Translations under genes and position numbers: made by a program
Assembly: GCF_007860015.1 (NCBI RefSeq)
Contig: NZ_SJPS01000003.1
Coordinates: 372,001-436,000, forward strand
Source: Bythopirellula polymerisocia
Lineage (GTDB): Bacteria; Planctomycetota; Planctomycetia; Pirellulales; Lacipirellulaceae
Direction of reading: 5' to 3'
DNA: 64,000 nucleotides
The notes under the pieces: model-generated
Seen by the model: only the letters and a program-made list of their open reading frames with translations
What the model was told of the DNA's origin: nothing
The model's database searches: none
Part shown: piece by piece, positions 1 to 9,057 of the stretch
Layout of the letters: every line of letters starts with the position of its first letter
Numbering within the stretch: the stretch's first letter is position 1

Positions 1-2
1 CT

Positions 3-1643
3 AATGGCGACAACGTCGTCGATACTTGGAGCTATTTCCGCGATGGGCTGGAAGTCTATCGGGATATCGATTCCAACAACAACGGCAAGGCAGATCAATA
101 TCGCTGGTTCCATAGCGCCGGTATTCGGTGGGCTCTGGATCAGAATGAAGACAATATTATCGACAGTTGGAAATTAATTTCTCCGGAGGAAGTATCCGAA
201 GAGGTCGTGGGTGCACTCTCCGATAACGATTTGGACCGTTTCAAACGCTTGCTCCTCTCCCCCGAGGACATCAAGAAATTGGGGCTCGATGCTGCCCGTG
301 CTGAGCAATTGGAAAAACGCATCGCAGCTGCCCCCGATAAGTTTAAGGCGATTCTCTCCGCGCCTGACTTAAAGCCAGGATTCGTGTTTAGCGATTTTGG
401 CGGCATCAAGCCCGGTATGGTACCTGCTGGCTCCCAAGGAGTTACCAAAGACCTGATGGTCTACGAAAGCGTATGGGCGATGGTGAAAAATGGAACAGAA
501 CATCGGCAATTGCAATTAGGTACGCTAATTAGTGTCGGAGGTGCCTGGAAATTGATCGATGGCCCCACTTTGGGTACAGGCCAGCAAGTGGCGGGTGGGT
601 TCTTTTTCGATCCAGGCGGGCAAGGAATTGGTGAAAGGGCCATCGTCGGCAGCGATGTAGCACCTACTGAAAAGCTCCAAGGTATGCTCGCCGATTTGGA
701 AAAAATCGACGAAGAACTCAATTCCGCTTCACAGGCAGACAAACCTAGCCTCAATAAGCGACGCGCAAGTGTTCTCCTGGCAGTAGCCAATTCCTCCGCT
801 GATCCGTCCGAACGAGAACAGTGGCTGAAAAATTTGGCAGATAGCGTAAGTGCTGCGGCACAAGAAGGGAGCTTCCCCGGCGGAGTGGCCTATCTGCGAA
901 AATTGGAAGAACAGCTTGCCGAGAGCGAGGATGCAAAGGACCTGCTGGCCTATTTTGAGTTTCACCGGATGGCCGCAGAGTACTATGGCATCACACTCAC
1001 TCAACCGGACGTCGACATCTCCAAAGCTCAAGAGCAATGGATGAAAGACCTGGAGGCCTTCGTCGAAGCACATCCGACATCGGAACACGGTGCCGAAGCA
1101 ATAAGAGCTATGGCTATGGGATATGAAATGTCAGGCCAAACCAACGAGGCGATCAAATGGTATCGAAAGATACTAAGCGACTATCCCAAGAATATCGCTG
1201 CTAAACTTGCTCAAGGAGCGATTACCAGGTTAAGCAGCGAAGGGAAAGAAATTACGCTCAAAGCGACGGACCTCAAAGGTGAAAAAGTCGACCTCAAGGA
1301 TCTCCAAGGCAAAGCGGTCGTCATTCAATACTGGACCACAACGTCGGATGTCTGCAAGGCGGATCATGCTGTGCTTAAAGAGCTAGTGCAAAAATATGCT
1401 CCCAACTCGTTGGATGTGATAAGCATCTGCCTGGATTTCAATCGTGATGCTGTTATTGAGTACCTTCAGGCCAATCGATTGCCATGGAAACAGCTCTACG
1501 AAGAAGGCGGTTTTGACGGTCGCTTGGCAAATGAACTCGGTGTCGTGACTGTGCCCTTAACGATCATGGTCGGTCCCGACGGAAAAGTCATTTCGAATAA
1601 TATCCAGACTGCCGAAATCGAGACTGAACTCAAGAAGCTGTAA
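3..1643 (+). CDS. Thioredoxin-fold (TlpA-like) protein, 5' end outside the window
   Basis: The frame is already open at base 3, so the gene starts upstream; 546 residues are visible. The first part carries acidic, Asn-rich motifs (DSNNNGKADQYRW, DQNEDNIIDSW) that look like short calcium-loop-type repeats. A middle helical part has a TPR-like stretch around visible residues 345-400 (GYEMSGQTNEAIKWYRKIL). The last 130 residues form a thioredoxin-like domain with the AVVIQYW strand and a cis-proline-like TVPLTIMVGPDG. Where TlpA proteins have WCxxC, this one reads TTSDVC, so the first active-site cysteine is replaced by serine. Family knowledge: TlpA-like domains are usually periplasmic or envelope redox proteins; loss of the dithiol argues for a monothiol or non-redox role (inference). 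The long N-terminal part is typical of large planctomycete proteins of unknown function. Confidence 0.8.
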   Translation, partial: NGDNVVDTWSYFRDGLEVYRDIDSNNNGKADQYRWFHSAGIRWALDQNEDNIIDSWKLISPEEVSEEVVGALSDNDLDRFKRLLLSPEDIKKLGLDAARAEQLEKRIAAAPDKFKAILSAPDLKPGFVFSDFGGIKPGMVPAGSQGVTKDLMVYESVWAMVKNGTEHRQLQLGTLISVGGAWKLIDGPTLGTGQQVAGGFFFDPGGQGIGERAIVGSDVAPTEKLQGMLADLEKIDEELNSASQADKPSLNKRRASVLLAVANSSADPSEREQWLKNLADSVSAAAQEGSFPGGVAYLRKLEEQLAESEDAKDLLAYFEFHRMAAEYYGITLTQPDVDISKAQEQWMKDLEAFVEAHPTSEHGAEAIRAMAMGYEMSGQTNEAIKWYRKILSDYPKNIAAKLAQGAITRLSSEGKEITLKATDLKGEKVDLKDLQGKAVVIQYWTTTSDVCKADHAVLKELVQKYAPNSLDVISICLDFNRDAVIEYLQANRLPWKQLYEEGGFDGRLANELGVVTVPLTIMVGPDGKVISNNIQTAEIETELKKL

Positions 1644-1897
1644 TTCTGATCGCTAAGCGGCAGACCTCTTGCGGCTCGCGTTTTGTAATTCTTGCAACGA
1701 AGTGTACGAATGGACCTCTGCCAGGGAGAGGATGCTTCCCGTTGGAGGAGAATATCAAGGTTACTCCCTTTGGCACGCAAATCGCACCAAAGCTTTCTCC
1801 TGTTCAACAGCTCATCGAACGCTTTTCGTGCTAGCAAATCTCTTCCCTAGATTGACATCAACGCCGGTGACGGATCTCCCGCGAGAAGGACTTCAAG

Positions 1898-2158
1898 ATG
1901 GAACATACCTTTGCTCTGGAAATAACTTGGGTTGCTATCCACCTCGTTGGGCTCATCGCAGCCTGGATGGTTCGCCAGGAGGCAACTGCTTCTCGTCAGG
2001 CACTTGCGCAAAGCGGATTCTTTGCTTGCTTGCCGCTCATTGCACTGCTGACCATTCTTGGCCAGGTCTACTGTCTCGACATGTGGCCCCTATCAGCTGG
2101 GACCTTGGGAGCCATGATAGTAACAGCCGTCGTAGACTTTGGTCCACGAACATCTTGA
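1898..2158 (+). CDS. Small hydrophobic membrane protein, 86 aa
   Basis: The ATG at 1898 is preceded by a purine-rich AGAAGGA at about 1883-1889, a reasonable ribosome binding site. The product has two hydrophobic stretches (ITWVAIHLVGLIAAW at residues 9-23 and FFACLPLIALLTILGQVY at 41-58) and a third weaker one near the C-terminus, so it is probably a two- or three-pass inner-membrane protein. I do not recognise a family and infer no function. It stands alone, about 250 bases after the thioredoxin-fold gene and 310 bases before the BON gene. The codon pattern and hydrophobicity look real, but the shortness keeps confidence moderate. Confidence 0.55.
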   Translation: MEHTFALEITWVAIHLVGLIAAWMVRQEATASRQALAQSGFFACLPLIALLTILGQVYCLDMWPLSAGTLGAMIVTAVVDFGPRTS

Positions 2159-2472
2159 AGGTGCTCCGCTTCGCATAATGCTGGCAATGAGCTGCCTTGC
2201 GTCGTCAAACTCTACGCAGACTACCCATATCTTCAGCTGTAGATGTTTTTTCCGTCAGAATCGGAAAAAAACTCCCTTCCCGCAGCCTCGCGCGCCGAAA
2301 CCATACTGCAGATCGACCAATTCGACTCGCGTCGTGGTAATTGATACCTCGTTGCGACTCAGAGGTCTGGATGCACCACGTAGGTGCTGCCCGGTTGCAG
2401 CGTATCGGCCACTAGCTTGAGTCAAATGACTCAGCGAGAGGACAGAGCAGCGAATAATTCAGGAGGGGGACC
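2159..2472. other. Intergenic stretch without a convincing gene
   Basis: About 310 bases. Open frames here have unbiased codon use and no plausible start region. The only structure I see is the AT-rich inverted repeat at 2246-2270 listed separately. The last bases carry AGGAGGGGG, the ribosome binding site of the BON gene. Confidence 0.5.
2246..2270. terminator. AT-rich hairpin, possible terminator
   Basis: TTTTTTCCG (2246-2254) and CGGAAAAAA (2262-2270) form a nine-base inverted repeat around a seven-base loop. The flanking T and A runs would allow termination on either strand. It lies about 90 bases after the small membrane protein gene. The GC part of the stem is only three pairs, so the call is weak. 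Confidence 0.3.
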
Positions 2473-3261
2473 ATGCGAAGTTTCATGTTAGGTTTTGCGT
2501 TGCTGATCACAGCGCTGGGTCCAGCGGTTTCGACTACAACTGCTGCTACCAGCAATGAGAACACAGCACAACAGATCGCCGACAATCTCAAAGAGAGTGG
2601 TCGGCTGAAGGGCTACCGCGTCGGCGTGAAGTACGAAGATGGGGTTGCATGGCTGAAGGGTACGGTCACCAGCGAGCATCAGAAGATGCTTACTGAGGAG
2701 ATTGCCCGGAACAGCGAAGGCGTGCAACACGTCATCAGTAAGATTGAAGTGGTTGGCATTGAAGAAAGTGCCACCCCAGCCTCTTTTGAGCAATCTAAGG
2801 CTGCTAGCAACAGCGCACCACAACGACAGGCCTCACGCCAAGTGGCTCCCCGACAGGCACAACGCAATAGCAGCAACATGCCTGTCCCTTATGCTTACAC
2901 AAGCCCACAAGGCAACATTCAGGCCGCTTCCTACAGCCAACAGGCCCAATATTGTCCCGAAGGGGGATACATGCCAGGGGCTGATGGCGGCGGAGGTGGC
3001 GGTGGTTTTGCCCCCGGTTCCATGGGACCGTCGGTAAACTACGACAATCCACAAATGCCTGGTTACGCATGGCCCAGCTATGCAGCATCACCAAACTATG
3101 CTGCACTGACTTATCCCAAGCAGTACTCAGCATCGGCTTGGCCTTACATCGGTCCATTCTATCCTTATCCTCAGGTTCCACTGGGCTGGAGGAAGGTGAC
3201 ACTGGAATGGGATGACGGCTGGTGGTTCCTGGATTTCAAAGATTGCAAGAACTGCCGCTAG
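2473..3261 (+). CDS. Secreted BON-domain protein with low-complexity tail
   Basis: 262 aa, with a strong ribosome binding site (AGGAGGGGG) eight to ten bases before the ATG. An N-terminal signal peptide (MRSFMLGFALLITALGPAVS) is followed by one BON domain at about residues 30-95: helix AQQIADNLKESG, then YEDGVAWLKGTV and a helix ending GVQHVISKIEV. BON domains are small alpha/beta modules thought to bind membranes or ligands in envelope proteins. Residues 100-225 are Gln/Pro/Ser/Tyr-rich with a poly-Gly patch. The last 20 residues (LEWDDGWWFLDFKDCKNCR) form an aromatic, Cys-containing tail. Likely periplasmic or outer-envelope; specific role unknown. A clear terminator follows. Confidence 0.85.
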   Translation: MRSFMLGFALLITALGPAVSTTTAATSNENTAQQIADNLKESGRLKGYRVGVKYEDGVAWLKGTVTSEHQKMLTEEIARNSEGVQHVISKIEVVGIEESATPASFEQSKAASNSAPQRQASRQVAPRQAQRNSSNMPVPYAYTSPQGNIQAASYSQQAQYCPEGGYMPGADGGGGGGGFAPGSMGPSVNYDNPQMPGYAWPSYAASPNYAALTYPKQYSASAWPYIGPFYPYPQVPLGWRKVTLEWDDGWWFLDFKDCKNCR

Positions 3262-3294
3262 TCCAAGTTTGGGTTAGATCAACACGGTTCCCAA

Positions 3295-3326
3295 CCCTCG
3301 CCCGGATATTCACGGGCGAGGGTTTT
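3295..3326 (+). terminator. Rho-independent terminator after the BON gene
   Basis: CCCTCGCCCG (3295-3304) pairs perfectly with CGGGCGAGGG (3313-3322) around an eight-base loop and is followed by TTTTCTCGTT. It is 33 bases past the BON stop codon. Confidence 0.85.
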
Positions 3327-3561
3327 CTCGTTGGGTGCTATCAATGAAGTGGGTTCAATGCTAGCGGTTTTCACCTTGCTTTTCTTTTTTTTCGTTACAA
3401 CCGGAAAAGGTCGCAAGTTTCCCCCAGCTTATCTCGATAACAGTATCATCGACTCAGCACGAAGCTGCGTCACTTTTCGCCCGGTGGAGCGGAGCTGGTC
3501 GGCAATACCGACTAACCTAATCGTTCCCTAACGAATCACTGAATTGATAAAGGCAGATTCG

Positions 3562-4149
3562 ATGTCACTTCCGAGCAAGTTCACTTCTGCTATTCTTACA
3601 ACTGTCATTGGAATAGGCTCACTATCGACGACAGGTTGCTTCTGGGGTGTGACCACTCTGGGGCCAAATCTGTTACCCTTTTCGATTCCAGTACCAGTGA
3701 CTCCATATCTTCAGAAGAAGAAAGAAGATGAATTCTGGCAGCATGAACGCTATGATCGGGCACCAATTCTTGGCCCGCTCACCTCAGGGGCCGACATTGT
3801 TGCCCTGGATCCGCCCAGCGACGACGAAGTCATGCGAGCCTTAGAGAAGGCGCAACCTGTTCAAGGAGGGTTCCCTTTCTTGCACGAGCATAATCGGAAC
3901 GATGTGCGTATCGTGAAGGAGAAAATCGCTGACTATATCGATCCGCCACGCGTCTATCCGCTGATCGGACCTGCTCAACAGCATCACGCACACTACAAGT
4001 GCACGGTCTATTACGAAGACGTTCGCCGCATCGGCTGGCCTTTCCCTCACACCCTGAAGGATGAGGACGCTCGCGAAGTCATCTATGTCGATCACAACCA
4101 CCTCCACATGGTGGGCAATGTCGAGGGTGCGATCGAATCGGAACTGTAG
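3562..4149 (+). CDS. Putative lipoprotein, 195 aa, unknown function
   Basis: I place the start at the ATG at 3562 (MSLPSKF); a TTG 18 bases upstream is the alternative. A lipoprotein signal ends with the lipobox-like LSTTGC about 30 residues in, so the mature protein is probably anchored through that cysteine. The rest is hydrophilic, with clustered His residues (AQQHHAHY near residue 140 and VDHNHLHMVG near 180) and no recognised domain. It is about 125 bases upstream of the TPR gene and points the same way, so it may belong to the envelope-transport cluster. Codon use resembles the neighbours. Confidence 0.75.
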   Translation: MSLPSKFTSAILTTVIGIGSLSTTGCFWGVTTLGPNLLPFSIPVPVTPYLQKKKEDEFWQHERYDRAPILGPLTSGADIVALDPPSDDEVMRALEKAQPVQGGFPFLHEHNRNDVRIVKEKIADYIDPPRVYPLIGPAQQHHAHYKCTVYYEDVRRIGWPFPHTLKDEDAREVIYVDHNHLHMVGNVEGAIESEL

Positions 4150-4274
4150 TCGCTCCGATCGTTCCAAATAAGTTCTTGAATTCTTGGCGAGGCTTGCCGC
4201 CCCCCTCTGTGGATCTTTGCCACCAATGGGGCCGGCGAGCCTACTTTATTAGGGGGGCACCATCGCAAGTTGCC

Positions 4275-5606
4275 ATGATGCCCAAACTACCTCTCAAATC
4301 CCTGGCTCTCTTGATCGTTGTCTGTTTGTCAAAGGCAGTGGACGCGAATGAGCAGCTTTCTGTCAGCCTGCCGACAGAACTCGTTCCAAGCACAAGAACT
4401 TTCGAAGAAGCAGTCGGCCTGGAACGAGACGGATACTACGATGCAGCGCTTGCGGCATACGCAGATTTCCTAGCGACAGGGGGAGCGAACTTACGCCCTG
4501 AAGCACTCTGGCGTACAGCTCAACTCCACGATCGATCGAGTCAGAAATCTGAAGCGGCAACCTTCTACTTCCAACTATTGGCTGAATTTCCAACATTTGA
4601 TCGGTCCGCAGATGCACTCCTTAATCTGGCTCAGCTGGAGGCCGACCTGGGTAATCTCAGTACGGCAACAAATCGGCACAAAGAAGTGCTAGAAAAGTTC
4701 CCCCAAAGCCCCCAAGCCGACGAGGCCGCCTATTGGCTAGCACTGGCGGCAGCCGATGGTAAAGATAGCGACGCAGCTCGAAGGTATATCAACAGTCTTC
4801 TTGATTTAGCGGATTCGGTAGATGAAGTTGTCAGCGAGCAGAGCAAGCTACTGCGAGCCCAAGCCGCTTGCCTGAAATGCCAGCTCGCGGCGCAAGAAGA
4901 TCAGTGGTATGAGATTAGCGAATTCCTGAACAGTACAAATTGGGAGATCGATTCAGGACCAACCTTCGCACAATTGGCCTTCTGGGAAGCAGAAGCCAAG
5001 TTTCGATTGGGACACTACAACTCAGCGAGGCAGAAGTTCGAAGCACTCAAATTATTGGTGTTCGGAGTTGCGGAGCCGTGGATCCCGATAGTTCACTTGC
5101 GACGGGCCCAACTAGCAGCAAGACAACAACAATGGAAACGCGTTTCGGAGATAATTAGCGAAATTGACGCGGCCTATCCAGAATTTGAATTGGCTTACGA
5201 GGCAGACTATCTCCGCGGCCGAGCCTTGGCCGGGCGCGGCCAAATGTCTGAAGCACGGCAAGCCTACCAGGCAGTCTTGAATAATGAATTGACCAACGGA
5301 ACTGAGACGGCTGCGATGGCACAGTGGATGATCGGCGAGACTTACTTTCTTCAGCACGACTATGAACATGCCCAAACTGCATACCAGAATGTTTTGCTCG
5401 ACCATCAGTATCCTGAATGGCAGGCGAAAGCTGCCCTAAAGGAAGGCAAGTGCGCCGAACTGAAGGGAGATTGGCTGGAGGCCAGCGAACTCTATCAGCA
5501 AGCCCTGCAAAATTGGAACGCTTCAGAAGTCGCTGAACAATTGGCAAGTCGACTTAAGTGGGCCCAGCGACAAGCAATACTTACTACAACGACAATGCGT
5601 AAATAA
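4275..5606 (+). CDS. Exported TPR-repeat protein of the ExbB/ExbD cluster
   Basis: 443 aa from the chosen ATG-ATG at 4275. The frame is open further upstream, but only this start places a signal peptide (MMPKLPLKSLALLIVVCLSKAVDA) at the N-terminus. The protein is almost all alpha-helical TPR-like units, for example YYDAALAAYADFLATG, SEAATFYFQLLAEFP, NLSTATNRHKEVLEKFP and DYEHAQTAYQNVLLDH, resembling the BamD/YbgF type of periplasmic scaffold. It ends 29 bases before the ExbB-like gene, so the two are probably co-transcribed. By analogy with Tol-Pal clusters, where YbgF/CpoB sits beside TolQ/TolR, I infer a periplasmic adaptor for the ExbB-ExbD motor. Confidence 0.85.
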   Translation: MMPKLPLKSLALLIVVCLSKAVDANEQLSVSLPTELVPSTRTFEEAVGLERDGYYDAALAAYADFLATGGANLRPEALWRTAQLHDRSSQKSEAATFYFQLLAEFPTFDRSADALLNLAQLEADLGNLSTATNRHKEVLEKFPQSPQADEAAYWLALAAADGKDSDAARRYINSLLDLADSVDEVVSEQSKLLRAQAACLKCQLAAQEDQWYEISEFLNSTNWEIDSGPTFAQLAFWEAEAKFRLGHYNSARQKFEALKLLVFGVAEPWIPIVHLRRAQLAARQQQWKRVSEIISEIDAAYPEFELAYEADYLRGRALAGRGQMSEARQAYQAVLNNELTNGTETAAMAQWMIGETYFLQHDYEHAQTAYQNVLLDHQYPEWQAKAALKEGKCAELKGDWLEASELYQQALQNWNASEVAEQLASRLKWAQRQAILTTTTMRK

Positions 5607-5635
5607 ATCGACCCAAGAGAGGCGAGTTCATTAGG

Positions 5636-6442
5636 ATGCAAACCACTATCCAAAGAATCAGCCGGATCGTCTTCACTTCAGCCTGGACCGTGGTTCTGTT
5701 GCATAGCAGCCCGGCCTGCTACGCTGAAGAAATGCCCTCCGGCGCAGTTCAAATGGCCGAGCGTTCGAAAAGCTTATGGGATATGATCTCCGCAGGGGGA
5801 CCTATGGTGTATCCCATTCTGATCTGCTCGTTCGTGCTGCTCCTGGTCGTGTTTGAACGTAGCTTTAGTCTTCGCCGCCGCCGTGTTGTGCCTCGATTAT
5901 TCGTTGAGCGGTTTCTCTTACAAATCGGCGAGGGCGGGTTGGAAAAACCCGAAGCTCTCGACCGCTGCGATTCCAACGACAGTTCGATTGCCCGAGTTTT
6001 TACCGCAGCGGTCCGCAAATGGGGCAAACCGGCAGTCGAAGTTGAGCAGGCTGTGCTCGACGAAGGGGAACGCGTGGCGAACGAATTGCATCGCTATCTA
6101 CGCGTCATTAATGGCGTCTCGACTGTTTGCCCTTTGTTGGGTCTTCTGGGCACCGTCTCGGGAATGATGCAGTCTTTTGACGTGATCGCCAATAGCTCCG
6201 CTATGGGCCGCACCGAGTTGCTGGCTGGGGGGATTGGCAGTGCTTTGATCTCGACTGCCGCTGGGCTTTCGGTCGCGATTCCTGCGTTGATATTTTATCT
6301 TTATTTTGTGGGCCGAGTGGATGCTTTGGTCATGGAAATAGATCGACGAGGACAGGAGATCGTTCACCTGATTTCTGCTGAGGGGTTAGAAGATCGCCGT
6401 AACCGCCCTCGCGGAAAAACAAACCAAAAGAAAGTAGCGTGA
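5636..6442 (+). CDS. exbB: MotA/TolQ/ExbB proton channel family protein
   Basis: 268 aa. A cleavable-looking signal (MQTTIQRISRIVFTSAWTVV) precedes the canonical three-helix ExbB/TolQ layout: TM1 around residues 50-75 (MVYPILICSFVLLLVVFERS), then a long cytoplasmic part, then TM2 (GVSTVCPLLGLLGTVSGMMQSF) and TM3 (GIGSALISTAAGLSVAIPALIFYLYF). The GLLGTVxGM and AL.TTA.GL-type signatures are those of the family. With ExbD it forms an inner-membrane complex that uses proton flow to energise a TonB/TolA-like partner. It is followed 87 bases later by exbD and then by a TonB-like fusion protein. Confidence 0.93.
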   Translation: MQTTIQRISRIVFTSAWTVVLLHSSPACYAEEMPSGAVQMAERSKSLWDMISAGGPMVYPILICSFVLLLVVFERSFSLRRRRVVPRLFVERFLLQIGEGGLEKPEALDRCDSNDSSIARVFTAAVRKWGKPAVEVEQAVLDEGERVANELHRYLRVINGVSTVCPLLGLLGTVSGMMQSFDVIANSSAMGRTELLAGGIGSALISTAAGLSVAIPALIFYLYFVGRVDALVMEIDRRGQEIVHLISAEGLEDRRNRPRGKTNQKKVA

Positions 6443-6529
6443 AATTTTCTAACAATGAAAACCATTGCATCGCCCCGGGATTGCAATTCTGGGGCGTTAC
6501 CATGCTATAGCAGCTAAAAGTGAAATATC

Positions 6530-6961
6530 GTGCCACTCAAAACTCAAAAAGACGAAATACCACAGCTGAATCTCACGCCGATGATCGACGTGGTGTTTTT
6601 GCTGATCATTTTTTTTATGGTGGCCACCAAGTTTGCTGAAGTGGAGCGCGATATCGATCTGAATCTTCCTGAAGTAGCTGCCGCTGCCCCGCTTACTTCG
6701 GCTCCCAAGCAAAGAGTTGTCTCTATCCAGTCCGATGGCCGTGTGCTGCTAGATGATGAGGAAATGACTCTCGTGAACTTAACGAGTTCTCTCAAGGCAG
6801 CCCAGCAAGAGTATCCAAAACTCAGCGTGGTGATCCGTGGCGATGCTACATGTGCTTTCCAACATGTGGCCGCCGCACTATCAGCCTGCAAAGACGCTCA
6901 TATTTCTGAGTTGGGTATCACGGTTAAGCTGGCGCAGGGAGTAGGAAATACGACCCGCTAA
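6530..6961 (+). CDS. exbD: ExbD/TolR biopolymer transport protein
   Basis: 143 aa with a GTG start at 6530. A short cytoplasmic head (MPLKTQKDEIPQLNLTPMID) leads into the single transmembrane helix VVFLLIIFFMVATKF, with the family's proton-conducting Asp just before it (NLTPMIDVVF). A periplasmic alpha/beta domain covers about residues 60-140 (VVSIQSDGRVLLDDEEM ... LSVVIRGDATCAFQHVAAAL). The length and motif order match ExbD/TolR. It sits directly between exbB and the toroid-fusion gene, and the next start lies about 20 bases downstream, so the three are almost certainly one transcription unit. Confidence 0.93.
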   Translation: MPLKTQKDEIPQLNLTPMIDVVFLLIIFFMVATKFAEVERDIDLNLPEVAAAAPLTSAPKQRVVSIQSDGRVLLDDEEMTLVNLTSSLKAAQQEYPKLSVVIRGDATCAFQHVAAALSACKDAHISELGITVKLAQGVGNTTR

Positions 6962-6981
6962 TTGGTTTGATTGAAATCTTC

Positions 6982-8817
6982 ATGAATTATTCTCAACTAC
7001 CTCCGCTAGCCTATTGGGGACTCACTAGCTCAACTTGGATGGCGATGTGGGGAGTGTTGGGAGCATTTTCGGTTTTGATTGTCGTGCTTCTGAGCACACG
7101 ATGGGCGAACAAGCGAACGTGGCAAAAATGCGCGATCCTGTCGCTTTGGGTCCATGTCCTCTTTGCGTTTCTCTCGATTACCGTGCGGGTCATAACGGGC
7201 GCCCCCGAAAGCGGAGAAGAGGTACCCATTCACATTGCCGTGCTTACGATGGAAATGCCCATGGCGGAACCAGATCCCCAGGAAGAGATTCAACCCGACT
7301 GGGAAGATATTGTAGCCCCGCCGCTAGGAACTCACACAGCCGAGCCTCTACTTGAACCTAGCGAGGAACCCAGTCTCGAAACGGCTGATTCCGCCGCGAC
7401 GGATATTCTCGCCGAGAATCCGGTAGACAAGGAGTCATCCCCCCCTGCCCCGCCATTGGAAGCCCCTACGCTTCTGCCTGCTCCTGCACCAGAACCAGAG
7501 AACCTCGTAGCAGAAAACGAGCCCAAACAAGATGACGCAGATTTCTCCCTAGCAGAAGCCTCACCAGAACCGAACGAGCCTTCACCAATTCCTCCTTCAG
7601 AATCCGTTCTGCAGAAGTCCGAATCAAAACAACCCGAGTTGTATCCTGACGTCTTACCGGTAACCCCTCCCACAGCTCCCAGCCATGCGGCAATTCCTGA
7701 CAAATACACTGACCGTTTCGCCGAGAACCTTGCGGAACTTGCTACGCAACGTGGAGGCAGCGAGCAAACCGAAAAAGCGGTTCGCGCTGCCCTCGGCTGG
7801 CTGGCAGAAGCTCAGTCAGAAAACGGAGGCTGGGACGCCTCGCGATTTGGTGCTGGACAGGAACGCGTAGTGCTTGGTCACAATCGCGGTGGTGCCGGTG
7901 CGGAGGCTGATACAGGAATAACTGGGCTCGCAATCTTGGCATTCCTAGGCAACGGCAATTCCCACCAGCATGGTTCCTATCGCACTGAGGTAGCTCACGG
8001 CTTGGAATACCTTCGACAACGGCAGCGCGCCGACGGCTCGCTTTACGGAGATGCCCAATTATTTGCTCGCACCTATTGTCATTCGATGGCAACACTCGCT
8101 GCCTGCGAGGCCTACGCCATGACTTACGATTCGCGTCTTGACTCGCTGGTTCGTGCAGCGACTTCATACTCACTCGCCATGCAGCATCCAACTGATGGTG
8201 GTTGGCGTTATCGTCGCGGTGATACGGGAGACACCAGCCAACTCGGTTGGCAACTCATGGCCCTCAAGAGTGCAGAGCTAGCGGGCATCGATGTGCCGGA
8301 TGTCACCTGGACACGCATCGATAGGTTTTTGCAACGTGTGAGACGTGGCAATTCGGGCGGCCTGGCCTCGTACCGCCCTGACAGTCCAGCCAGCCGTACG
8401 ATGACAGCCGAGGCGTGGTTTTGTCACCAACTACTGCAAGTCGATAGAAGTGGTTCGTTCGGCCGTGATGCAATAAACGAAGCCGTCGAATCGCTCTCAG
8501 CCGAGATGCCTTCCCCAAAGAACCATAATCTGTACTACTGGTACTATGCCACGCTCGCACTGCAACAGAATCAAGATCATTCTGCCTCTTCTGCGGCGGC
8601 GTGGGAATCGTGGAACCACGCCCTCACAACAACGCTGCTGACTACCCAAGAGAGCGATGGCAGCTGGAATGCCGACACGGTTTGGGGAGGCTATGGCGGG
8701 CGGGTCTACGCAACGGCCCTCTCCGCGCTCTGCTTGGAGGTCTATTACCGCTACAAACCCAGCATCGAGTCTGGCGGAATTGCCGGTCGTGAGGGTTGGC
8801 AATCTCTCCAGCGGTAA
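6982..8817 (+). CDS. TonB-like membrane/Pro-rich protein fused to a terpene-cyclase-like toroid
   Basis: 611 aa from the ATG at 6982 (a TTG at 6967 is possible). Two N-terminal membrane helices (AMWGVLGAFSVLIVVLL and AILSLWVHVLFAFLSITV) are followed by about 150 residues rich in Pro, Glu and Ala, a layout like TonB/TolA. From about residue 255 to the end the protein is a repeat-rich alpha toroid with the motifs of prenyltransferase/squalene-hopene-cyclase repeats: ALGWLAEAQSENGGWD, GLEYLRQRQRADGSLYGD, AMQHPTDGGWRYRRGDTGD, LLTTQESDGSWNADTVWGG. I see no DxDD motif of true squalene-hopene cyclases. Together with exbB/exbD it looks like a motor-driven envelope protein whose C-terminal domain binds a ligand or wall component (inference), not an enzyme of terpene synthesis. 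Confidence 0.8.
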   Translation: MNYSQLPPLAYWGLTSSTWMAMWGVLGAFSVLIVVLLSTRWANKRTWQKCAILSLWVHVLFAFLSITVRVITGAPESGEEVPIHIAVLTMEMPMAEPDPQEEIQPDWEDIVAPPLGTHTAEPLLEPSEEPSLETADSAATDILAENPVDKESSPPAPPLEAPTLLPAPAPEPENLVAENEPKQDDADFSLAEASPEPNEPSPIPPSESVLQKSESKQPELYPDVLPVTPPTAPSHAAIPDKYTDRFAENLAELATQRGGSEQTEKAVRAALGWLAEAQSENGGWDASRFGAGQERVVLGHNRGGAGAEADTGITGLAILAFLGNGNSHQHGSYRTEVAHGLEYLRQRQRADGSLYGDAQLFARTYCHSMATLAACEAYAMTYDSRLDSLVRAATSYSLAMQHPTDGGWRYRRGDTGDTSQLGWQLMALKSAELAGIDVPDVTWTRIDRFLQRVRRGNSGGLASYRPDSPASRTMTAEAWFCHQLLQVDRSGSFGRDAINEAVESLSAEMPSPKNHNLYYWYYATLALQQNQDHSASSAAAWESWNHALTTTLLTTQESDGSWNADTVWGGYGGRVYATALSALCLEVYYRYKPSIESGGIAGREGWQSLQR

Positions 8818-9057
8818 ACTCCTGTCGTAGGACGGTCATCCTGCCTGCGATTTGACTGGGAACAATCATATTTCGGCGGCCAGGCGACCGGGGCCGATTT
8901 GACTTACCACTAGCCGCCAGTAGAATTGAAAGCAGTGATTCCTAGCTCACAGCCGAGTGTGGGTACATCTGGTCAACCGACCTAAATGCCTAAGTGAACG
9001 TTTCGCTTGGGCCAGACACTCTCGGCTAGCCTTATGGCAAAGGTGGCGACAGCTAAA

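Noticed and set aside
1669..2420. Overlapping frames in the region of the small membrane protein gene (1669-2178, 2139-2420)
   Set aside because: Their products are rich in rare combinations of Cys, Arg and Ser with no fold pattern; the shorter frame at 1898 is the better coding candidate.
3331..3531. 66-codon frame downstream of the BON terminator
   Set aside because: It starts within the terminator's T-rich tail and has no ribosome site.
6982..8817. Genuine squalene-hopene cyclase or prenyltransferase enzyme
   Set aside because: Repeats match, but no DxDD catalytic motif is visible, and the N-terminus is TonB-like next to ExbB/ExbD.
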